A stretch of DNA of 15,640 nucleotides, taken from NCBI GenBank assembly GCA_007131945.1, contig SLPP01000416.1:1-15640 (forward strand), given 5' to 3'. The position numbers and the translations under genes are program-made. The notes beneath the pieces were generated by a model that saw nothing but the letters and a program-made list of their open reading frames with translations, did not search any database and was not told where the DNA came from. Shown piece after piece: positions 8,172-13,918 of this stretch. Each line of letters starts with the position of its first letter. Within the stretch, counting starts at the first letter, position 1. Source of the stretch: Paracoccaceae bacterium (GTDB lineage: Bacteria > Pseudomonadota > Alphaproteobacteria > Rhodobacterales > Rhodobacteraceae).

Positions 8172-8252
8172 GCCCAACGCGAGGAAGGTTGTGCAACGCA
8201 CAGCCTGACGAGGGGCGGGAGAACGCCCGGCGCCTCGAAACCCGCGCCCGAC
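8172..8252 (+). repeat. Two-hairpin intergenic element, copy B (possible structured RNA)
   Basis: Partner of the element at 6801-6883. Hairpin 1 pairs 8187-8194 with 8198-8205 (GGUUGUGC/GCACAGCC, 8 bp with one G-U, loop AAC). The linker is UGACGAG. Hairpin 2 pairs 8213-8217 with 8224-8228 (GGGCG/CGCCC) around a GGAGAA loop. The shared decamer CGCGCCCGAC is at 8243-8252, and a third stem 8247-8251/8257-8261 (CCCGA/UCGGG) follows. It begins 138 nt after the permease stop, much as copy A begins 131 nt after the pyrB stop, and ends 17 nt before the chrA stop codon on the other strand. No plus-strand gene follows it directly, which argues against a simple cis riboswitch for this copy. Confidence 0.6.
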
Positions 8253-8269
8253 GCCCTCGGGTCGCGCCC

Positions 8270-9640
8270 TCAGATCGCGCCGGCGAGCCCCAGCGCCAGC
8301 CCCGCAGCGGCGCTGCCCATGAGCACCGGCACCGGGCCGAGGCGAAGGCCGAAGACGGCGAGAATCGCGGCGAGCGCCAGGGCCGCGGCGGCCGGGTTCA
8401 GCGTGGTCCAGACCGGCAGATCGAGGTCGAGCCCCCAGCCGGTGACGGTGCGGACCTCGTCGAAGACCACGTGCAGGCCGAACCAGAGCGCGAGGTTGAG
8501 GATCACGCCCACCACCGCGCCGGTGATCGCGGACAGCGCCGCGGCGAGGATCCGGTTGTCGCGCAGCCGCTCGATGAACGGCGCGCCGAGGAAAATCCAG
8601 AGAAAGCAGGGCGTGAAGGTGACCCAGGTGGCCAGCAGCCCGCCCAGCGTCCCGGCCACCAGCGGCGAGAGCCCGCCCGCATCGCGAAAGGCGCCCATGA
8701 AACCCACGAACTGGGTGACCATGATCAGCGGGCCCGGCGTCGTCTCGGCCATGCCCAGCCCGTCGAGCATCTCGCCCGGCGCCAGCCAGCCGTAATTCTG
8801 CACCGCCTCCTGCGCGACATAGGCCAGGACCGCGTAGGCACCGCCGAAGGTGACGACGGCCATGATGCTGAAGAAACCGGCGATCTGGGCAAAGACATTG
8901 CCGGGACCGAGCAGCGCCAAGAGAAGCGCCACCGGCGCGAGCCAGAGGATCAGGAACACCGCCGAGATGCGGAAGGCGTGGGCGCGGTTGACCTCGGTGT
9001 GTTCGGGCGATTCAACGCCCAGGAGCGTGTCGGGGTCGTCGACCTGCATCTTGCCCACCGCGCCATGCCCGCCGCCGCCCTGAAAGGCCGGCAGGCCGGC
9101 GCGGGCGCCGGCATAGCCGATCAGCCCGGCACCGAGGATGATCAGCGGGAAGGGCACGCCGAAGACGTAGATCGCGACGAAGGACGCCGCGGCAATCGCG
9201 AGCATCGCGGCGTTGCCGAGCGCCCGCGCGCCGATGCGGATCACCGCCTGCACGACGATGGCAAGGACCGCCGCCTTGAGCCCGAAGAAGAGCGCCTCGA
9301 CCGCGCCGACCTGCCCGTAGAGCGCGTAGACCCAGCTCAGCACCATGATCGAGGCGACGCCGGGCAGCACGAAGAGCAGCCCGGCGATGATCCCGCCCGC
9401 CGTGCGGTGCATGAGCCAGCCGATATAGACCGCAAGCTGCATCGCCTCGGGGCCGGGCAGCAGCATGCAGTAGTTGAGCGCGTGCAGGAAGCGTCTTTCG
9501 CCCAGCCAGCGGTTTTCCTCGACGAGGATACGGTGCATGAGCGCGATCTGCCCCGCCGGCCCGCCGAAGCTGAGTAGCCCGATCCGCGCCCAGATCCGGG
9601 TGGCCTCGGCGAGCGTCGGGTAGGGGCGGCGTTGCGTCAT
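8270..9640 (-). CDS. chrA: Chromate transporter, long two-domain ChrA family
   Basis: Inner-membrane permease of the CHR superfamily; characterised members export chromate, perhaps in exchange for or in competition with sulfate. It has 456 residues, in the range of the long bidomain form. The N-terminal CHR domain shows LLSFGGPAGQIALMH (22-36) and CMLLPGPEAMQLAVYIGW (58-75). The C-terminal domain shows the paired motifs AVVTFGGAYAVLAYV (261-275) and GMAETTPGPLIMVTQFVGF (296-314). A charged cytoplasmic linker with KMQVDDPDTLLGVESPEHTE spans about 197-216. About ten or more membrane segments are present. The ATG at 9640 has GAGG about 6 nt upstream. It is divergent from pgsA across 200 bp and convergent with the permease. 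No chrB regulator is nearby. Chromate as substrate is inferred from the family only. Confidence 0.92.
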   Translation of the reverse strand: MTQRRPYPTLAEATRIWARIGLLSFGGPAGQIALMHRILVEENRWLGERRFLHALNYCMLLPGPEAMQLAVYIGWLMHRTAGGIIAGLLFVLPGVASIMVLSWVYALYGQVGAVEALFFGLKAAVLAIVVQAVIRIGARALGNAAMLAIAAASFVAIYVFGVPFPLIILGAGLIGYAGARAGLPAFQGGGGHGAVGKMQVDDPDTLLGVESPEHTEVNRAHAFRISAVFLILWLAPVALLLALLGPGNVFAQIAGFFSIMAVVTFGGAYAVLAYVAQEAVQNYGWLAPGEMLDGLGMAETTPGPLIMVTQFVGFMGAFRDAGGLSPLVAGTLGGLLATWVTFTPCFLWIFLGAPFIERLRDNRILAAALSAITGAVVGVILNLALWFGLHVVFDEVRTVTGWGLDLDLPVWTTLNPAAAALALAAILAVFGLRLGPVPVLMGSAAAGLALGLAGAI

Positions 9641-9773
9641 CCGCGGCCTCGGGCGTCCTGCGTGCCGGCGGATAGCTGCCGTCGAAAGATGCTAGCAGAG
9701 CCGCCGGGCGGCGCAAGGCGGACGCGCCGACGGGCGGAATCGGCGGAACAAGCCCTGGCGCCGCGGATCGACT

Positions 9774-9813
9774 CCCCTTTGCCGCCCCCACTTTCCCCGC
9801 CCCCCTTTCCCCC
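9774..9813 (-). other. G-quadruplex motif (five G-tracts on minus strand)
   Basis: Read on the minus strand, tracts of 5, 6, 4, 5 and 4 G are separated by loops of 3, 1, 5 and 7 nt (plus-strand C-tracts at 9809-9813, 9800-9805, 9795-9798, 9785-9789 and 9774-9777). This satisfies a stringent G4 rule with loops of 1-7 nt. On the plus strand it is a nearly pure pyrimidine stretch 28 bp before the pgsA ATG, in the divergent gap with chrA. Confidence 0.7.
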
Positions 9814-9840
9814 GCGCGCCGTTTGATCCATTTAGGAGCC

Positions 9841-10509
9841 ATGCGCTGGACCGTCCCGAACATCCTCACGACGCTGCGCCTCCTCGCCGCGCCCGGCGTG
9901 GCGGTGATGTTTCTCTATTTCCACCGGCCCTGGGCCGACTGGCTGGCGCTGATGCTGTTTCTCGGCGCCGCGATCACCGACTATTACGACGGCTATCTCG
10001 CCCGGCTGTGGAAGCAGGAAAGCCGCATCGGCGCGATGCTCGACCCGATCGCCGACAAGGCGATGGTGGTGATCGCGCTGCTGGTCATCACCGGCTATTC
10101 GGGGATGAATCCCTGGCTGATCCTGCCGGCGACGGCGATCATGTTCCGCGAGGTCTTCGTCTCGGGGCTGCGGGAATACCTGGGCAGCAAGTCGAAACTG
10201 CTCGAGGTCACGAGGCTCGCGAAATGGAAGACCACGGCGCAGATGGTGGCGATCGCGGTGCTGTTCGCCGCGACCGGGCTCGAATACATCCGCGAGCAGG
10301 CGCTGGCGCGCAACCGGGCGCTGATTGCCGAGATGACCGCAGCCGGGCTCGACGAGGATCTGAACCTCCTGACGGTGGCGAATTATGGCGGCGAGTTCGT
10401 CTGGACCGTCGGGCTGGTGCTGATCTGGATCGCGGCGGTACTGACGCTGATCACCGGCTGGGACTACCTGCGCAAGGCCGCGCCGCATCTGAAGGACCAA
10501 GCGCCATGA
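9841..10509 (+). CDS. pgsA: CDP-diacylglycerol--glycerol-3-phosphate 3-phosphatidyltransferase
   Basis: Inner-membrane enzyme making phosphatidylglycerol phosphate, the committed step to phosphatidylglycerol and cardiolipin. It has 222 residues. The complete CDP-alcohol phosphatidyltransferase signature D-G-x2-A-R-x8-G-x3-D-x3-D runs from D50 to D72, with a preceding D47. Several hydrophobic segments surround it, and the N-terminus (WTVPNILTTLRLLAAPGV) is typical of PgsA. A C-terminal insert at about 150-185 (REQALARNRALIAEM...) precedes the last membrane segment; I recall a similar insert in relatives. The ATG at 9841 has AGGAG at 9834-9838, although only 2 nt away; an in-frame TTG at 9823 is less likely. 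Its stop overlaps the moaD start as ATGA, so the downstream molybdopterin synthase genes are translated with it. Confidence 0.96.
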   Translation: MRWTVPNILTTLRLLAAPGVAVMFLYFHRPWADWLALMLFLGAAITDYYDGYLARLWKQESRIGAMLDPIADKAMVVIALLVITGYSGMNPWLILPATAIMFREVFVSGLREYLGSKSKLLEVTRLAKWKTTAQMVAIAVLFAATGLEYIREQALARNRALIAEMTAAGLDEDLNLLTVANYGGEFVWTVGLVLIWIAAVLTLITGWDYLRKAAPHLKDQAP

Positions 10510-10757
10510 AGCTGACCGTTCTCTATTTCGCCTGGTTGCGCGAACGCGTGGGGCTGCCGCGCGAGACCGTCGAGACCGGGGCCACGACCGTCGCCGGCCT
10601 GGTCGAGGAACTGCGCGCGCGCGAGGAGCGCTACGCGCTGGCATTCTCGGACCTCAAGTCGGTGCGCGTGGCGCTGGACCAGGAGCTTGCCGATTTCGAC
10701 GCCCCCCTTGACGGCGTGCGGGAGGTGGCCTTCTTCCCGCCCATGACGGGAGGGTAA
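10506..10757 (+). CDS. moaD: Molybdopterin synthase small subunit MoaD
   Basis: Ubiquitin-fold sulfur carrier of molybdopterin synthase, 83 residues. The beta-grasp start is MKLTVLYFAWLRERVG, with the helix TVAGLVEELRAREERYA, the segment VRVALDQELAD and the essential C-terminal Gly-Gly tail (FFPPMTGG), which MoeB adenylylates and which is then thiocarboxylated. The tail inserts into the MoaE active site. It overlaps pgsA by 4 nt (ATGA), and 3 nt separate it from moaE, the classical moaD-moaE pairing. It is too short to be confused with ThiS fusions. Confidence 0.96.
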   Translation: MKLTVLYFAWLRERVGLPRETVETGATTVAGLVEELRAREERYALAFSDLKSVRVALDQELADFDAPLDGVREVAFFPPMTGG

Positions 10758-10760
10758 GCG

Positions 10761-11228
10761 ATGGACATCCGGGTTCAGGCCGAGGCTTTCGACTACGGCG
10801 CCGAGGCCGGCGCCTTCGCCGCCGCCGCGACCGGTGCGGGGGCGGTGGTCAGCTTCGCCGGCATCGTCCGCGACCGCGCGTCCGGCGGGGCGGGCGGCGG
10901 GGCGGGCGGTAGACTGGCGCGGATGGAGATCGAGCATTACCCCGGCATGACCGAGAAGGCGCTCGCCGCGATGGCCGGGACGGCGCGGGACCGCTGGTCG
11001 CTGAACGACGTGCTGATCATCCACCGCCACGGGCCGATGGTGCCGGGCGAGGTGATCATGATGGTGGCGACCGCCGCGCCGCATCGCGGCGACGCCTTCG
11101 CCGCGGCCGAGTTCCTGATGGACTACCTGAAGTCGCGCGCCCCCTTCTGGAAGAAGGAAGTCACCGCCGAGGGCGCCGACTGGGTGGCGGCGAAGGACGC
11201 CGACGAGGACGCGCTCGCCCGCTGGTAG
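10761..11228 (+). CDS. moaE: Molybdopterin synthase large subunit MoaE
   Basis: Catalytic subunit that, with thiocarboxylated MoaD, converts precursor Z (cPMP) to molybdopterin. It has 155 residues. Visible family motifs are SFAGIVRD (31-38), EIEHYPGMTEKAL (56-68), VLIIHRHG (84-91), PHRGDAFAAAEFLMDYLKSR (107-126) and APFWKKE (127-133); K124 and K131 match the catalytic lysines of the Escherichia coli enzyme. A Gly/Ala loop SGGAGGGAGG (41-50) replaces the short mobile loop of relatives and comes from a DNA tandem duplication. A strong GGGAGG ribosome site (10749-10754) lies inside the end of moaD. It is the last gene of the pgsA-moaD-moaE operon. Confidence 0.96.
   Translation: MDIRVQAEAFDYGAEAGAFAAAATGAGAVVSFAGIVRDRASGGAGGGAGGRLARMEIEHYPGMTEKALAAMAGTARDRWSLNDVLIIHRHGPMVPGEVIMMVATAAPHRGDAFAAAEFLMDYLKSRAPFWKKEVTAEGADWVAAKDADEDALARW
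10884..10907 (+). repeat. 12-bp tandem duplication inside moaE
   Basis: Two exact units of GGCGGGGCGGGC at 10884-10895 and 10896-10907 encode the Gly/Ala loop of MoaE without shifting the frame. The stretch also meets a G3 quadruplex pattern on the coding strand (tracts of 4, 3, 4 and 3 G with loops of 1, 4 and 1). Confidence 0.9.
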
Positions 11229-11232
11229 GGAT

Positions 11233-11272
11233 CCGGGACCCGGCGCCGCCCCCGCCCCGCGGCAGGTCCCGG
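11233..11272 (+). terminator. Inverted repeat after moaE (weak terminator candidate)
   Basis: CCGGGACC at 11233-11240 pairs perfectly with GGTCCCGG at 11265-11272 across a 24-nt GC-rich loop, starting 5 nt after the moaE stop codon. No T-tract follows. The position at the end of the pgsA-moaD-moaE operon is the main support. Confidence 0.35.
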
Positions 11273-11322
11273 CGCCTGGCGCCGAGGACCGCCGGCCCCA
11301 GCCCGCGCGGAAGACAGGCCGG

Positions 11323-11358
11323 GTGCGCACGCGTGCGCACTTCGACAAGCCATTGACA
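11323..11358 (+). promoter_or_regulatory. 18-bp perfect palindrome next to a TTGACA box
   Basis: GTGCGCACGCGTGCGCAC (11323-11340) equals its own reverse complement and contains the octamer GTGCGCAC twice. It is followed after 12 bp by a consensus -35 hexamer TTGACA (11353-11358), but no good -10 lies 16-18 bp further on. On the minus strand TTGTGG (11389-11384) and CGAATA (11366-11361) are 17 bp apart and would put the palindrome just downstream of the start, a common repressor position. The direction is therefore open. Confidence 0.4.
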
Positions 11359-11570
11359 AGTATTCGAAAAACGTTCGCGTTTACCACAACGAAACTTTCT
11401 CGGGACGCCGCAAGCGCGGGTCTGCCGGCGCCACCGCGCCGTCGCTGGTCGCCCGTACCCTTCGCAAGGATGGGCACGGAGCGGATCGTGCCAGAACCAC
11501 TCGATCCGTCCGGGAACGTCGGCGATCGGATCGCGCCCATGCCCACAGAAGTGATCGGACCGAAGTCGTG

Positions 11571-11894
11571 TCAGCGGCCGCGGTCCTCGAGCTGGCGGCG
11601 GAGCATCTCGGCCTCGTGGCGCGCCTCGCGCAGCCCGTCCATCGCCGCCGAAAGCTCGGCCCTTGTCTGGCTGAGCTCGCGCGTCAGTTCGGCCTCGCGC
11701 GCGTCGAGATAGGCGATCGCCTGGTCGCGGATCTCCTCGGCCTCGTGCAGCGCCTGCGCCATCCCCTCGAGCTCGTTCAGGTCGGCCTGGCTGACGCGGG
11801 TGAAGCGCTGCACCAGCCAATGCGCCGCCCAGCCCAGCGCGAAGGCGAGGAACAGGATGATCGCGGTGACCAGGATGAAGGCGAGGCGGGTCAT
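11571..11894 (-). CDS. Small membrane-anchored coiled-coil protein of unknown function
   Basis: 107 residues. One N-terminal membrane segment (about 4-28, LAFILVTAIILFLAFALGWA) has few charges before it, then a long charged helix (35-104) rich in Glu, Ala, Arg and Leu predicts a coiled coil. The positive residues just after the segment (QRFTR) suggest that the helix stays in the cytoplasm. AGGAG lies 4 nt before the ATG at 11894, which settles this start against an open in-frame extension to 12284 that crosses the OmpA gene. It is the last gene of the ubiA-ompA-this run, 41 bp after the OmpA-like gene. I cannot assign a named family; the layout recalls small coiled-coil envelope or division accessory proteins, which is only analogy. 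Confidence 0.8.
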   Translation of the reverse strand: MTRLAFILVTAIILFLAFALGWAAHWLVQRFTRVSQADLNELEGMAQALHEAEEIRDQAIAYLDAREAELTRELSQTRAELSAAMDGLREARHEAEMLRRQLEDRGR

Positions 11895-11921
11895 TCGGCT
11901 CCTATCGTCGGTGCGGGCCCG

Positions 11922-11952
11922 GTTCCGGGCGGGGCTCAGTTCCGGGCGGGGC
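11922..11952 (-). repeat. 17-bp tandem duplication across the ompA-like stop codon
   Basis: GTTCCGGGCGGGGC occurs at 11922-11935 and 11939-11952, giving a 17-bp unit that includes the TGA of the OmpA-like gene (11938-11936). It looks like replication slippage that left the reading frame end unchanged. Confidence 0.8.
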
Positions 11953-13861
11953 GGGGTGCGGGCCGGGTGTCGTTTTGCCCCGGCGCGCGCGGCTCGAAGA
12001 CAAGCTGCGCCTCGGCCTCGGCGTCGCGCGCCAGCGGCTCGGCTTCGGGGCGGATGAGCGCGATCTCGATCCGGCGGTTGGCCTCGCGTCCGGCGGCGGT
12101 GGCGTTGTCCGCGATCGGGTGGTCCTGGCCATAGCCGCGCGCGACCATGCCGGCGACCAGCACCCGGCGCTCGAGCAGCGCGTTGACCACCGTCTCGGCG
12201 CGGTTCTGGCTGAGCGCGAGGTTGGACTCGGCCCGGCCCTGGCTGTCGGTATGGCCGGCGATCTCGAGCGGCAGTTCGCCGCATTCGCGCAGGATCTCGG
12301 CGATGTCGTCGAGGATCGCGCGCGAGTCCTCGTCGAGCCGCGCCGAGCCGGGGGCGAAGGTGATCTTGCGCTCGGCGAGGATCGCCTGGACGCGCGCCTC
12401 GCAGCGTTCCGGCGTCGGTGCCTGGGCGACGGGATCGAGTTCCTCGTCGTAGCGCACGCGGATGGCGAAGCGCGCCTCCTGCCCGAGCCCGTCGGTCAGC
12501 ACCCGCGTCACCTGGTCCGAGGCATCGGGATTGCCGGAGACGCCGGTCAGTTCGATCCGGTCGGCGCGCATGGTGACGGCGCCTTCGTGCAGTTCGGCCA
12601 GCGCCTCGAGCGCGGTCAGCGCGCGCACCGACCAGCCCGAGGGCAGGTCGGGGTCGAGCCGCGCCTCGAGCGTGACGGCCTCGGAGCCGAAGCGGGCGCG
12701 GGCGAAGGCGACGACGGCGCCTCGGATGCGCTCGTCCGGCAGCCGCCCGACGATCAGCAGCGTGCCGTCGGCCTCGAGCGTGGCGCGCAGTTCGGGCTGG
12801 CCGTTGGCCGGGGTCTCGGCGCCGGGGTCGGGCTCGCGGCGGATGGCGGCGAGGGTGAAGGCCTCGGGCAGGCGGGTCTCCAGCCGGCCGACGGCGCGGT
12901 CGAAGGCGTCCTGAGCGACCTCGTGCGGGACGGTCAGCGTGACATCGGTATCCGAGAAGCTCAGCGCGCCGGCGCCCAGCCCGGAGAGCGCCTCGACGCC
13001 AAGCTCGACCGCGGCGGCCCAGCGCGGCGAGGGCGTGCCCATGCCGATGGTGCAGCCGAGCCGGTCGGTCGCCCCGGCCTCGCGCACGGCGCGCAGGATG
13101 CGGTCGCGGTCGGCGTCGCTGTCGGCCGAGCAGGCCTCGAGCCGGGCGCCGGCCTCGTCGAGCACGTAGCGGAAGGCGAAGGGCGTGATCACCGGGCGCG
13201 GCGCCTCGAGTTCCAGCATCACCACCTGCCCTCGCGGGGCGGCGGCGCGCAGCTCGGATTCGAGCTGCCGGCGGCGCTCGGCGCTTTCGACCAGCGCCTG
13301 CACCTCGATCCGCCCGGCGGTGACCGAGACCTGCGCCACCGGCAGCATGGCGAGCACGCCGACGGCGAAGTCGACCGCCGCCTCCCAGCCCGCGGGCACC
13401 GGGTGATCGGCGCTCTGCAGCATGTCCGAGACCGCCATCTCGCCCTCGAGCGCGGTCAGCCGCTCGACGATCGCGGCCTCGCCCTGGGCGAGCGGCACAA
13501 GCCCGATGACCGAGATACGGTCGTGGTTCCTGAGCGCCTCGATGCGGAAGACGGGGGCGACGGTGCCGGCGGTGTTCGCCGCCTCGATCGTGTCGCGCAG
13601 CCGCGCGGAATGGACGACGCCGCCGGCCAGGCGCAGCGCGGCGAGCCGCGCGGGCTCGTCCGGCGCGGTGCCGGCGAGATTGACCCGCAGCCCGTCGGTC
13701 GTCACCTCGACCCAGTCCATCCGCGCCTCGGCGAAGGCGGTCTGCAGATCGCCGCGCGTCTGCCGCTCGACACTGCCGGCGAGGAGCGCGGCGGCAAGGA
13801 GCGCAATCAGCGCGGCCGCGGCGAAGACGGCCCAGGGCAGATAGGGGATCAGTCGCGGCAT
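11936..13861 (-). CDS. OmpA-family protein with BON-like repeats
   Basis: Envelope protein of 641 residues. An N-terminal membrane anchor is at about 9-29 (WAVFAAAALIALLAAALLAG). A periplasmic region follows with several BON-like alpha/beta repeats, roughly at 33-95, 105-215, 220-335 and 355-475, recognised by recurring patterns such as W-A-A-A-V-E-LGVEALSGL and a beta pair with Leu/Val spacing. A C-terminal OmpA-like peptidoglycan-binding domain covers about 498-603: ITFAPGSARLDEDSR, IAGHTDSQGRAESNLALS (534-551), SQNRAE and NRRIEI (595-600), with D538 and R596 as the expected diaminopimelate contacts. A disordered Pro/Arg tail ends it. The start at 13861 has AGGA 6 nt upstream; a longer frame to 13918 adds a non-conserved leader. 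It follows ubiA by 57 bp. Its role is probably tethering to peptidoglycan, with binding partner unknown. Confidence 0.88.
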   Translation of the reverse strand: MPRLIPYLPWAVFAAAALIALLAAALLAGSVERQTRGDLQTAFAEARMDWVEVTTDGLRVNLAGTAPDEPARLAALRLAGGVVHSARLRDTIEAANTAGTVAPVFRIEALRNHDRISVIGLVPLAQGEAAIVERLTALEGEMAVSDMLQSADHPVPAGWEAAVDFAVGVLAMLPVAQVSVTAGRIEVQALVESAERRRQLESELRAAAPRGQVVMLELEAPRPVITPFAFRYVLDEAGARLEACSADSDADRDRILRAVREAGATDRLGCTIGMGTPSPRWAAAVELGVEALSGLGAGALSFSDTDVTLTVPHEVAQDAFDRAVGRLETRLPEAFTLAAIRREPDPGAETPANGQPELRATLEADGTLLIVGRLPDERIRGAVVAFARARFGSEAVTLEARLDPDLPSGWSVRALTALEALAELHEGAVTMRADRIELTGVSGNPDASDQVTRVLTDGLGQEARFAIRVRYDEELDPVAQAPTPERCEARVQAILAERKITFAPGSARLDEDSRAILDDIAEILRECGELPLEIAGHTDSQGRAESNLALSQNRAETVVNALLERRVLVAGMVARGYGQDHPIADNATAAGREANRRIEIALIRPEAEPLARDAEAEAQLVFEPRAPGQNDTRPAPRPARN

Positions 13862-13918
13862 GGTCGTCCTGTCACTCGCATCGCGCCCTGCCCTAGCTTC
13901 TGACCCGGCGGGATGCAA

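Larger units (their letters stand above)
11229..11570. other. Convergent intergenic gap, no supported gene
   Basis: 342 bp between the ends of moaE (plus) and the coiled-coil gene (minus). It holds a GC hairpin (11233-11272), an 18-bp palindrome (11323-11340), an AT-rich island (11341-11400) with a TTGACA box, and two small inverted repeats (GGATCG 11483-11488/CGATCC 11502-11507; GCGATC 11522-11527/GATCGC 11529-11534). Open frames crossing it show no conserved sequence and run into flanking genes on the wrong strand. A small RNA gene is possible but not demonstrated. Confidence 0.7.

Noticed and set aside
6734..9577. 947-codon plus-strand frame across the permease and chrA
   Set aside because: It is out of frame with the real permease and antisense to chrA, with repetitive shadow composition.
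9823..9840. Upstream TTG start for pgsA
   Set aside because: It adds six non-conserved residues, has no ribosome site, and the ATG at 9841 begins the typical PgsA N-terminus.
11323..11712. 129-codon plus-strand frame starting in the palindrome
   Set aside because: It runs antisense into the coiled-coil gene, has no ribosome site and no recognisable content; the start in the palindrome appears accidental.
11975..13903. 642-codon plus-strand frame opposite the OmpA-like gene
   Set aside because: It mirrors the real gene on the other strand and shows only Arg/Gly/Ala-rich shadow sequence.
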